DNA of 9,637 bases. Origin: Oscillospiraceae bacterium. GTDB taxonomy: Bacteria; Bacillota_A; Clostridia; Oscillospirales; Ruminococcaceae. Shown in pieces: positions 1-6,820 of this stretch. The position numbers and the translations under genes were made by a program. How positions within the stretch are numbered: the first letter of the stretch is position 1; every line of letters starts with the position of its first letter. The DNA lies in contig CAAFWX010000221.1 in assembly GCA_900766795.1 (NCBI GenBank), positions 1-9,637 on the forward strand. Direction: 5' to 3'. The notes below the pieces were generated by a model, which was not told the DNA's origin, did no database searches, and saw only the letters and a list, made by a program, of their open reading frames with translations.

Positions 1-1327
1 CCTCGGTTTCGGGGACGTCCCACCCCTCATTCAGCAGGACGCAGGCGCACAGCGCTTTTATCTCGCCCTTTGCGAATTTCGCGAGATACTCCTTGCGCTC
101 AGAGGATTTCATGCCGCCCGAAACCGCTTCTGCCGCAATGCCGCGCTCCCGTATCATTGCCGCAATCTGCTCCGCGTGCTTTACGCTTGCGCAGAAGATA
201 ACCGTGCGCTTTGTCGCGACATAATCCATGAATGTATCGACAATCAGCGTGTTCCGTTCGGGAACATAAATCTTGCTTTCAAGGTCGCGGATATTGTACC
301 GAACGCTGTTGAAGCGCACTTTGGTGAGGTCAATGTTGGTATGTATTCGTATGCAGCGCACCGGCACAAGCTCGCCTATTTCCACCGCAGTCTGAATATC
401 CAGCCTGTGGGCGGTGTTTTTGAATATTTCAAGAATATCCTTGTCGTCCGCGCGTTCGGGAGTTGCGGTAAGCCCGAGAGTGAACTTCGGCTTGAAATAT
501 CCAAGCACTTTTTGATAGGTTTCGGCGGCGGCGTGGTGCGCCTCGTCGATTATCAGGTAGTCAAAATCCGTTTCGCGGAAGCGCTCGAGATTAAGCGCAA
601 CGCTCTGTATTCCGCCGCAGACAACGAATGCGTCCTGCTCCTTTATTCCGTCGGTGAACCTGCCGACAGAAACCTCGCTCCACAGGCTCTTGAAGGTGTG
701 AAAAGCCTGCTCGACTAATTCGTGCGTATGTGCCAGAAACAGCGTCCTGACGCCGAAACGCTTTGCGTCGGATACGGCGGTGACGGTCTTGCCCGTGCCT
801 GTCGCGTGATACAGCAGGGCGATTGTTTCATGGCGCGAGCGCATTTCTTCAAGCGCCGTGAGAGCCTGTTTCTGGTGTTCCTTCAGTTCAAGTTCGCTTC
901 CGTCAAGCGCCTTTCCGCGCTGCTCGGGGAGATAGTCCGCAGCCTCTCGGAAAGCGGGATTTGTACCCACAAAAAGCCGCAGTTCGTCCTTTACAGTATC
1001 GGGCTGGAGCTGCATTTGCCGCACCGCCCAGCGGTAGACATCCCAACCGAGATGTATCATGCTGTTCTGTTTGAGCAGGTCGTCATAGAACTTGTTTTTG
1101 CTCACCAGCTTCGGGTTGTGCGAAGCCTCGTCATCAATCTCAATCGCGATTTTCTGCGAGCCGTTTTCAAGAAAGAAATCCGCGTAGCGGTCGTTTTGAT
1201 AGATGTCGCAGAAGTGGTACTGCGTGTAGAGATAGCCCGCCTTCTCCGCACCGAAGGTGTCGGCAAACAGCTCTATGAACAAATCCTCGGCGGCGCTGCC
1301 CGAGGCGGAACGGTAGTCGGGTTTCAT
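1..1327 (-). CDS. Nuclease-like/SF2 DEAH-box helicase, type III restriction Res-like, C-terminus outside window
   Basis: ATP-dependent SF2 helicase or translocase with a probable N-terminal nuclease domain; 442 residues are visible and the frame runs off the left edge. Residues 1-105 resemble a Vsr/DUF559-type PD-(D/E)xK fold: D50 in YADFFLE, then E63 and D65 in IAIEIDD, lysines at 77-79, and LGWDVYRW at 93-100. The helicase core follows: Walker A HATGTGKT (174-181), motif Ia FLAHTHELVEQ (197-207), DEAH (261-264), TATP (287-290), motif IV near VIFCASVKHAEQIA (376-389) and motif V LNEGWDVPETE at the visible end. Motif VI lies outside the window. The ATG at 1327 has an AGGAGGT site 7 nt upstream. 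It lies 15 bp after the MazG-like gene and is probably co-transcribed. Type III restriction Res subunits and single-protein defence helicases share this architecture; no methylase gene is visible. The helicase call is firm, the nuclease call is an inference from motif pattern. Confidence 0.9.
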   Translation of the reverse strand, partial: MKPDYRSASGSAAEDLFIELFADTFGAEKAGYLYTQYHFCDIYQNDRYADFFLENGSQKIAIEIDDEASHNPKLVSKNKFYDDLLKQNSMIHLGWDVYRWAVRQMQLQPDTVKDELRLFVGTNPAFREAADYLPEQRGKALDGSELELKEHQKQALTALEEMRSRHETIALLYHATGTGKTVTAVSDAKRFGVRTLFLAHTHELVEQAFHTFKSLWSEVSVGRFTDGIKEQDAFVVCGGIQSVALNLERFRETDFDYLIIDEAHHAAAETYQKVLGYFKPKFTLGLTATPERADDKDILEIFKNTAHRLDIQTAVEIGELVPVRCIRIHTNIDLTKVRFNSVRYNIRDLESKIYVPERNTLIVDTFMDYVATKRTVIFCASVKHAEQIAAMIRERGIAAEAVSGGMKSSERKEYLAKFAKGEIKALCACVLLNEGWDVPETE

Positions 1328-1334
1328 TTGGCAG

Positions 1335-1341
1335 ACCTCCT
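1335..1341 (-). promoter_or_regulatory. Ribosome binding site AGGAGGT of the SF2 helicase gene
   Basis: A near-perfect Shine-Dalgarno sequence, AGGAGGT on the minus strand, 7 nt before the ATG at 1327. It lies inside the 15-bp gap after the MazG-like gene and fixes the start of the helicase frame. Confidence 0.85.
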
Positions 1342-1342
1342 G

Positions 1343-1660
1343 TTATTCAACAACCTTTTCGAGGAATATTCTTTCGGAAAACCCGCCGCGCTTTTCGGCT
1401 TTTGCCGCTCTCACGCGCTCCAACTCCTCCACAGAATACCCCCGCGCCACGGCAATAGCGTACAGCACCTCGAGTACATCTGCCATTTCCTCAATGCTCT
1501 TGTCCGTCTGATATTCAGCGCACTCCTCGATGAGCTTTCTGTCAAGCTCGGTGAGGTATTCTTCGTCACGCAAAACGCGCGTTACCGCCTGCTTGCCCGC
1601 AGAGGTGATTATTTCGGGAATTTTGTCGCGGACTAATTTGTTGTGGGTTATTGTTGGCAT
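1343..1660 (-). CDS. MazG-like NTP pyrophosphohydrolase (all-alpha NTP-PPase fold)
   Basis: Predicted house-cleaning or signalling enzyme that hydrolyses a nucleoside triphosphate to the monophosphate and pyrophosphate. At 105 residues it is one compact domain. The N-terminal signature KLVRDKIPEII (residues 8-18) is typical of the MazG-like/phosphoribosyl-ATP pyrophosphohydrolase-like subgroup. The metal-binding pattern is visible: LIEECAEY around residues 43-50, then IEEMADVLEVL around 56-66 (an E-x-x-D arrangement). No signal or membrane segment is seen. The ATG at 1660 has only a weak GAAGG site (1666-1670). The gene is first in an operon with the SF2 helicase (15 bp gap) and has its own strong promoter at 1700-1728. 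The true substrate cannot be read from sequence. Nucleotide-hydrolysing proteins are common partners in phage-defence loci, but such a role is inference here. Confidence 0.9.
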   Translation of the reverse strand: MPTITHNKLVRDKIPEIITSAGKQAVTRVLRDEEYLTELDRKLIEECAEYQTDKSIEEMADVLEVLYAIAVARGYSVEELERVRAAKAEKRGGFSERIFLEKVVE

Positions 1661-1699
1661 AGGCGCCTTCGAAGTATAGAATTCTCTGTAATTAAGATA

Positions 1700-1728
1700 A
1701 TTATATCATAATAAATATCAAAAATCAA
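1700..1728 (-). promoter_or_regulatory. Sigma-A promoter of the MazG-like/helicase operon
   Basis: On the minus strand: -35 TTGATT (1723-1728), a 17-bp spacer, and -10 TATAAT (1700-1705) preceded by TGA, an extended -10. The surroundings are very AT-rich. Predicted transcription starts near 1693, giving a leader of roughly 33 nt before the ATG at 1660. Confidence 0.8.
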
Positions 1729-1800
1729 CACTAAATTGAGTTGAAATCTGCCCTTAAAGTCCGATTGTTGTTGGGTGATACTTTATTGCTCGGTTAATCA

Positions 1801-1826
1801 AATTGCTGACATCATATCAGCCAATT
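1801..1826 (-). terminator. Weak stem-loop at the 3' end of the UvrD-like helicase gene
   Basis: An imperfect inverted repeat: arms AATTGCTGA and TCAGCCAATT around a 7-nt loop, with one bulged base. It overlaps the helicase stop codon. No U-run follows on the minus strand, only ATTTGATT. It may be a weak terminator or 3' stabilising hairpin; it may also be chance. Confidence 0.3.
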
Positions 1827-4494
1827 AGAATATGCTTATCTTCGTTCCGCGAAGCTCGTCAACAAACGCAGAGCAGTTATTCTCGTCCGCAAGCAGCCAC
1901 ACCTCGCGCTTGGCGCGGGTAAGAGCGACATAGAACAACCTGCGCTCCTCGGAGAACAGGTAATCGTCGCCTTTGCGAAGAAGAAAGTTTATCACAGGCT
2001 CATTATGGATTCGGCTTGGAAAGCCCATTCCCCTGCGCTTGTTGTTGAGGATAAACACATAGTCCGCCTGTAAGCCCTTGCTCTTGTGTGCGGTGAGAAA
2101 TTCCATGTGAAGGTCTGTTCTGTCGGCAAGGACAACGGTATATCGGCTGTCTGCGGTACTATAATTTACTGAAAACGGCGTGTCCTTGTAGGACAGCATG
2201 GATTTGTCATCAGTATATCTTCCGATTAGGAACACCGTGCTATTCTGCGGCAGCTCCCGCAGCTTTTCGACAAGCCGCTCAGATAGATTTCCCTCATCAT
2301 CGAGGATATAGCCCACTTTACCACCGTCTGTGTTTGCGGTGCGTAACTGCTTTTTAATCTGTGCCGGATTCTGCATAACAAACCGACCCGACACATCAAG
2401 AATCTCTTTCGGGAAACGATAGGTGGTTTCAATCTTATACTGCGCCGTTTCGCCCCAATCCTTTTCAAAATTGAGGATAAAGCCCACATCGCTGCCTGCA
2501 AAACGGTAGATGCTCTGCCAGTCATCGCCGACACAGAACAACGAAAAATCGCTCTGCTCCCGCATTTCTTTCAGCAGCTTGCACCGTGCCTTCGAGATGT
2601 CCTGATACTCGTCAACAATGACATACTTGTATTTATGCGCAGCCTTGCCAAAATGGTAATACTTCGCCGCACGATATATCATGTCGTTGAAGTCTATCTG
2701 GTGCGTGTCTTTGAGCATTTGCTCATAATCCCGTGCAATCGGCTTTGCGAGCTTTATTATGCTTTCGTTTGATTTCAGCTTGTTTATGCTCTCGAAATAT
2801 TCGTAGGTATACCCGTTCGCTTTGACAAGGGAAATTATGTCGCCGATTATATCAGCGGTGTTGGCGAACGCAAAACGGCTGTTCCGTACAGTGAATTGAT
2901 ACAATTCATCATCGGTCATGGGGGATAGGGTAACACCTTGCGCTTTCAGTTTCTCAGCAAGCGTTTCCAACAGCCTGTTGTCCTGCTTGTCTGCGTATGA
3001 AACCTCAACAAGTGTGGTTTTGTACCTTGCGTGAATGCTGCGTTTCCAATCCATGCTGTCATGGTAGATTTCCCGCGCGGTTTTTCCGTGGCGAGGTTCA
3101 AACCATTCGGGGACGTTTCCGTTTTTGTCAACAGCGAAAAACTCGATGTAAATGCCGAAATCCTCAAGGTAAAAATCGGGCTTATAACCGCTGTACCGGT
3201 CGGTTGCGGTGTTGTGTTCGTAGGGCTTTTCGTAGGTATAGCGCACCCTGTTCCTGAACAGGAAATTCGCAATCATAAGCTCACATACGCTTTTGACATA
3301 CTCCCCTTGAATAGTAATGGTGGGAGTGCTGCCGTTGTACTCAAACATTTCCTCACGGCTCTGGAAATCGAACACCGACCGCGCTTTCGGAGGGTTCAGC
3401 CAGCAGTATTTCAGTAATTCAGCTTGGTAGTATTTATTGTCGAGGTACTTCTTCATATCCTCCTGAGCAAAGAATTGGACAGTATTTGAGTAGACCGTGG
3501 GTTTCTTTCCCTCAACGCGGGTTATAGTGTCAAGCCCCAGCTTATGAAAGGTTGAAACGTCCATGTCAACGCCGGTTTCTGCCTTGATGCGCTGTTTCAT
3601 TTCATCTGCGGATTTCTTCGTGAATGACAGCAGCAGTATCTCGTCTGCGCTGCATTTTCCCGTATGCAAAAGGTACTTCACCTTGCCGATGATGGTGGTG
3701 GTTTTGCCGCTGCCCGCGCCTGCGATGACAAGGGTGTTGCGGCTGTCGTCAACGATACAAAGCCGCTGCTGCATATCAAGGTCGTGTCCCTCGACAGGTT
3801 TAAGCGTAGCTGCAAGACGTTTCAGCGCGTTTATTCTGCGCTTCTCTGCCGCAAGCCGCTCACGCTCGGCGCGGTCTGCTTGCTCACGTTCACGGAGTTC
3901 CTTTGCAATGCGCTCTTCGCGCTCACGCTTGGCGATATTCCGAGCCTTGTCGAAAGCAGCGATTGCTTTTGCGACCTCGCCCTCCGCCTGTTTGAGGAAC
4001 CTCTTGAATCTTTTGGCTTTCGGCACCACCGATTTAACCTCTTTCGGGTCATCTTCTGTAACTTCACACAGGAATATCTCGGTGGCACTTCTTACGCCTT
4101 CGAATTTTTTCATCCAACGCTGATATGATTTCTTTGGGGAAACCACATTACCCTTTTTTTGCTCAACCTTTACCGCGTATTCTTGTTTTGCTATCTCACA
4201 AATTCGCTCATAGTTTACAGCGAGCTTTTGGCGTAGAGTTGAATCGAAGTTCTCAACATAATTTATGTACTCGCGACAGATTTCTGAGCAACTGACTGTA
4301 TGTTTATCCAAACCATTCTCATTACATAAACGGTCAATTCTGTCGTATAACTCTGAAAGCATTGAAATCTGCTGAAGATGATGCTCAGACAACCAACATC
4401 TCGTTTCTGCCATCTCCATCTGCTGTTTATAGTAATCCAAGTATCTCTCAGCTTTTTTTCTATCATTTGATGAAAGCTCAAGTTCCTCTGCCAC
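1825..4494 (-). CDS. UvrD/Rep-family SF1 helicase (helicase IV-like) with coiled-coil N-terminus and nuclease-like insert
   Basis: ATP-dependent SF1A DNA helicase of 889 residues, longer than a typical UvrD (about 720). Residues 1-235 lack helicase motifs and include a highly charged, probably coiled-coil stretch (about 160-225). The core has Walker A AGAGSGKTTT (258-267), motif Ia LLLSFTKKSADEM (288-300), STFHKLG (314-320), DEYQD (628-632), GDDWQSIYRF (656-665), ETTYRFP (689-695), TAHKSKGLQ (801-809) and LFYVALTRAKRE (853-864). Between motifs lies an insert with KPDFYLEDFGIYIEFF (438-453), a PD-(D/E)xK-like pattern seen in helicase IV relatives, but the catalytic lysine position is F or otherwise unclear. 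The start is GTG at 4494, supported by GAGGTGA at 4499-4505 and a promoter at 4526-4554. It is divergent from the PLD-ATPase gene. Helicase identity is certain; pathway is not. Repair and phage defence are both plausible. Confidence 0.95.
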   Translation of the reverse strand: MAEELELSSNDRKKAERYLDYYKQQMEMAETRCWLSEHHLQQISMLSELYDRIDRLCNENGLDKHTVSCSEICREYINYVENFDSTLRQKLAVNYERICEIAKQEYAVKVEQKKGNVVSPKKSYQRWMKKFEGVRSATEIFLCEVTEDDPKEVKSVVPKAKRFKRFLKQAEGEVAKAIAAFDKARNIAKREREERIAKELREREQADRAERERLAAEKRRINALKRLAATLKPVEGHDLDMQQRLCIVDDSRNTLVIAGAGSGKTTTIIGKVKYLLHTGKCSADEILLLSFTKKSADEMKQRIKAETGVDMDVSTFHKLGLDTITRVEGKKPTVYSNTVQFFAQEDMKKYLDNKYYQAELLKYCWLNPPKARSVFDFQSREEMFEYNGSTPTITIQGEYVKSVCELMIANFLFRNRVRYTYEKPYEHNTATDRYSGYKPDFYLEDFGIYIEFFAVDKNGNVPEWFEPRHGKTAREIYHDSMDWKRSIHARYKTTLVEVSYADKQDNRLLETLAEKLKAQGVTLSPMTDDELYQFTVRNSRFAFANTADIIGDIISLVKANGYTYEYFESINKLKSNESIIKLAKPIARDYEQMLKDTHQIDFNDMIYRAAKYYHFGKAAHKYKYVIVDEYQDISKARCKLLKEMREQSDFSLFCVGDDWQSIYRFAGSDVGFILNFEKDWGETAQYKIETTYRFPKEILDVSGRFVMQNPAQIKKQLRTANTDGGKVGYILDDEGNLSERLVEKLRELPQNSTVFLIGRYTDDKSMLSYKDTPFSVNYSTADSRYTVVLADRTDLHMEFLTAHKSKGLQADYVFILNNKRRGMGFPSRIHNEPVINFLLRKGDDYLFSEERRLFYVALTRAKREVWLLADENNCSAFVDELRGTKISIF

Positions 4495-4498
4495 AAAC

Positions 4499-4505
4499 TC
4501 ACCTC
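4499..4505 (-). promoter_or_regulatory. Ribosome binding site supporting a GTG start for the UvrD-like helicase
   Basis: GAGGTGA on the minus strand is a 7-base match to the anti-Shine-Dalgarno complement, just upstream of GTG at 4494. The in-frame GTG, rather than a downstream ATG, is therefore the start. The helicase promoter leaves a leader of about 25 nt. Confidence 0.75.
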
Positions 4506-4525
4506 TTGTCGCTGTCGTTTTCTAC

Positions 4526-4554
4526 ATTGTACCACTTCTATCCGATTTCGTCAA
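4526..4554 (-). promoter_or_regulatory. Sigma-A promoter of the UvrD-like helicase gene
   Basis: Minus-strand -35 TTGACG (4549-4554), a 17-bp spacer, and -10 TACAAT (4526-4531) preceded by TGG, an extended -10. Predicted transcription start is near 4519. It faces away from the plus-strand promoter at 4615-4643; the two -35 boxes are 60 bp apart. Confidence 0.8.
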
Positions 4555-4569
4555 TAGACAAGCCGATGC

Positions 4570-4609
4570 TTTCGGGTAAATATCGCCCTGACATAAAACT
4601 GTCCCGAAA
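4570..4609. promoter_or_regulatory. Inverted repeat between divergent promoters, possible operator
   Basis: Perfect 7-bp arms TTTCGGG (4570-4576) and CCCGAAA (4603-4609) are separated by 26 bp. The arms are 33 bp apart, about three helical turns, so they would lie on the same face of the DNA. The repeat sits exactly between the two divergent -35 boxes. A shared regulator could bind here, but no regulator gene is present in the window and the match may be chance. Confidence 0.3.
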
Positions 4610-4614
4610 AAAAC

Positions 4615-4643
4615 TAGACAAAACATTCCGTATGTGTTATACT
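4615..4643 (+). promoter_or_regulatory. Sigma-A promoter of the PLD-ATPase gene
   Basis: -35 TAGACA (4615-4620), a 17-bp spacer, and -10 TATACT (4638-4643) preceded by TGT, an extended -10. Predicted transcription start is near 4650. The ATG at 4648 would lie at or before the transcript start, which rules it out as the initiator. Confidence 0.75.
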
Positions 4644-4670
4644 TAATATGGAAATATTATATTCTGATGA

Positions 4671-4677
4671 AAGGTGG
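4671..4677 (+). promoter_or_regulatory. Ribosome binding site AAGGTGG deciding the start at 4684
   Basis: AAGGTGG lies 6 nt before the ATG at 4684. The in-frame ATG 36 bases earlier has no Shine-Dalgarno sequence and abuts the -10 box. The real protein therefore begins MEEQLSLFG. Confidence 0.8.
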
Positions 4678-4683
4678 ACTAAA

Positions 4684-6681
4684 ATGGAAGAGCAGTTATC
4701 CCTATTCGGCGATGATACCGGTATCGCGGCGCATCAGAACGAAAACAGCAGCGGAAAACTTACTGTGACGCAGCTTGCCTTTGTTGAAGGCACAGAAATG
4801 ACTTGGCAAGAACTTTTCTCCGGTTTTGACAGCCTTTATGCTATTACCTATTCATCCGGACTTAGCTTTGTAACGGAGTTAGTCAACCTGTTTGAAAATG
4901 CCGAGATTATCTTTGGCTGCGAACAGGTTATGTCATACACGCTTGCGGAGATTATGGCTTTTCAGGCGAAACTTATGGAGAAAATCCGTTCCGGCAAGAA
5001 AAGTGCAGCACTTCTGGAGCGAATCGGCAATAAATCGCTTCGCTTGTTTGTTGCACGACAGAAGACTTCTCACGAGAAGATTTATCTGTTATCATCAAAA
5101 GACGGAAGAAAGCGCGTTATAACCGGCTCTGCCAATATGTCCGCAACCGCCTTCACGGGAGTACAGCGTGAGAACATCTCATTTCTGGACGGCGACGCAG
5201 CGTTTGATTGGTATATGGATATCTACACGCAATTCAAGAACGAATGCACAGATAACATATCCGAGAAAGCCGTTCTTGTCGCGGATGACGGTGAGAACCT
5301 CGAAGAATTGCCTGTTGCAAAGACCGCAGCGGCAAACAAGGTGCTTGTTATTGCGCCCGACAAGAGCGTTGGCGAGGAAGTGTCGTTTGCCTTGTCCGTG
5401 AGAGGTCTTGCCGCTAAATATAAAGCTGTACCTGTCAAAGCCGAGAAGAACGGAACGATTCTGCTGAACCCGACTCTGATTACCCAGCTTAAAAGATACT
5501 TTATGGATATCAAGGATAAGGAGAAAAAGAAGCGGCAGGTCTACCCGCAGCTTGTTCTTGATGTAACAGAGGGGACAGCAGCCCTGAACGGCACAAAACT
5601 TGACCTGAACCCCGCCGAGGAAGAAATCCGCCGCGATGTTGACCTGTTTATCAGCTATATGAAAGGCTTTGAGGGTTTCCACGGAGATGTGCAGTATATG
5701 CAGTCAAGATATATGGCAGTCGCAAACTGGTTCTTCTGCTCTCCATTTATGAGCGTTATGCGCAATACAGCCAAGCGGAACAATTTAAGCGTCGCGCCTT
5801 ATCCGCTGTACGGGCTGGTGTACGGCAAGAGCAAAGCGGGAAAAACCGAGTTCCTTAAAACCTTGCAGAAAATGATGATAGGTCAGATTGTTCCTCCTAT
5901 AAACACGGACAACTTCACTTTTACCAACCTGAACGGGCTTTTGCACGAGGTAAAGGGAGTGCCTATTATCTGCGATGATATCCCTAAAGACAAGTTTGAC
6001 AACCACGGTAACAAGCTCATCAAGCGCGATGATTTCGGCTATGACGAGGGGCTTGAAAACTATCCTGCTATCGTTATAAGTGCAAACGAGGAACTGAAAG
6101 TAATTTCCCCGCAGATATCCCGCCGAATGGTAATCTGCGGCGTATATGCGTCTATGACGACTACCGAGATTATGTTAAGCACCTTCACCAAGCGCATTCA
6201 GGACAATATCGGCACTGCGCTGTTCAGAGAATACCTGCGCCGTATGTTTGAAAAAGTTCCGGCTATGCTGGAAAGCATGATTCGCGACGATGCGGCGCTT
6301 TCCGATATTCTTAATACCTCGTCGGAAGTCCTTTGCGATATAATATCTCAATACGCGTCTAATCCCGATATTCCCTCATACATACGCCCTATGTCGTTGG
6401 AGAGCGACTATTTCAGTTCCAAAGAAATGGGTGCGCAGGCAATCAAGATCATAACTAACGCTTGGCGGACCAGCCCCGGCAGCTTTTTCATCAACAAGAA
6501 GCAAAACGAGCTGCGGTATAATGTCGGCGAACAACAGCAATTCGAAGCGGAGCGCATATTGAAGGAACTTCCCGAAACGCTTGAAGCGCAGCGCTCAAGA
6601 ACCTTTATCATTATGAAACTTGACGCTGCACGGGAATACTTTGGTATTGATTTCAAGCAGCATTGGTTCAGGCGGCGTTGA
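4684..6681 (+). CDS. Phospholipase D-like nuclease domain fused to SF3/D5-like P-loop ATPase
   Basis: A 665-residue cytoplasmic fusion. The N-terminal domain (about 25-190) carries one HKD-type active site: H130-x-K132, then GSAN (148-151) and E163, as in single-HKD PLD nucleases such as BfiI, which work as dimers. The classical Asp seven residues after the His is absent; D140 is the nearest. A linker follows (about 190-310) with no recognised motif. The C-terminal half is a P-loop NTPase: Walker A GKSKAGKT (381-388), Walker B VPIICDD (426-432), a sensor-like SANE (466-469) and SRR (479-481) as arginine-finger candidate. The order and spacing resemble SF3/D5 helicase-primase C-termini, but no primase domain is present. 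It is divergent from a UvrD-like helicase and ends in a terminator 107 nt downstream. Probable role: ATP-gated DNA cleavage in defence; this is inference. I do not recognise the fusion as a named system. Confidence 0.85.
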   Translation: MEEQLSLFGDDTGIAAHQNENSSGKLTVTQLAFVEGTEMTWQELFSGFDSLYAITYSSGLSFVTELVNLFENAEIIFGCEQVMSYTLAEIMAFQAKLMEKIRSGKKSAALLERIGNKSLRLFVARQKTSHEKIYLLSSKDGRKRVITGSANMSATAFTGVQRENISFLDGDAAFDWYMDIYTQFKNECTDNISEKAVLVADDGENLEELPVAKTAAANKVLVIAPDKSVGEEVSFALSVRGLAAKYKAVPVKAEKNGTILLNPTLITQLKRYFMDIKDKEKKKRQVYPQLVLDVTEGTAALNGTKLDLNPAEEEIRRDVDLFISYMKGFEGFHGDVQYMQSRYMAVANWFFCSPFMSVMRNTAKRNNLSVAPYPLYGLVYGKSKAGKTEFLKTLQKMMIGQIVPPINTDNFTFTNLNGLLHEVKGVPIICDDIPKDKFDNHGNKLIKRDDFGYDEGLENYPAIVISANEELKVISPQISRRMVICGVYASMTTTEIMLSTFTKRIQDNIGTALFREYLRRMFEKVPAMLESMIRDDAALSDILNTSSEVLCDIISQYASNPDIPSYIRPMSLESDYFSSKEMGAQAIKIITNAWRTSPGSFFINKKQNELRYNVGEQQQFEAERILKELPETLEAQRSRTFIIMKLDAAREYFGIDFKQHWFRRR

Positions 6682-6788
6682 ATTAACCTGAAAAACCAAG
6701 TCAGAAATCGTTTTGATAACGGATTATAGTGTACCTTTTCACAATCAATTTACACCATAAGCGAAACAGAATATGCGAATATAAAACC

Positions 6789-6820
6789 AAATCCGAGGGC
6801 GAAAACCCTCGGATTTTTTG
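6789..6820. terminator. Rho-independent terminator between convergent genes
   Basis: A perfect 11-bp stem (6789-6799 with 6806-6816), rich in GC at the loop end, with a 6-nt loop CGAAAA and a T-run to 6819 on the plus strand. It ends the PLD-ATPase transcript. On the minus strand the stem is followed by TTTGGTTTTAT, so it probably also ends the NADAR transcript, whose stop codon is directly adjacent. Confidence 0.92.

Noticed and set aside
176..1636. Two long plus-strand open frames (176-718 and 722-1636)
   Set aside because: They lie antisense to the SF2 helicase and MazG-like genes, whose minus-strand frames show clear motifs throughout. The antisense products show no recognisable family and no ribosome binding site.
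2997..4128. Several plus-strand frames antisense to the UvrD-like helicase (for example 3563-4123 and 3664-4128)
   Set aside because: Serine/arginine- or leucine-rich products are typical shadows of the codons on the opposite strand. The helicase frame is unbroken and motif-complete.
4362..4646. Plus-strand 94-aa frame across the divergent promoter region
   Set aside because: It overlaps the helicase start, the helicase promoter and the PLD-ATPase promoter, and has no start signal.
4684..5260. Phospholipid-metabolising phospholipase D or cardiolipin synthase as function of the PLD domain
   Set aside because: Only one HKD half-site, no membrane segment or signal peptide, and fusion to a P-loop ATPase beside a DNA helicase; a nuclease role fits better.
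5179..5682. Minus-strand 167-aa frame inside the PLD-ATPase gene
   Set aside because: Shadow of the real gene; no promoter, no ribosome binding site and no recognisable domain.
6726..6758. Imperfect inverted repeat (ATAGTGTA / TACACCAT) after the PLD-ATPase gene
   Set aside because: One mismatch in short arms with a 17-nt loop and no T-run; the strong terminator 30 bp further on explains transcript end.
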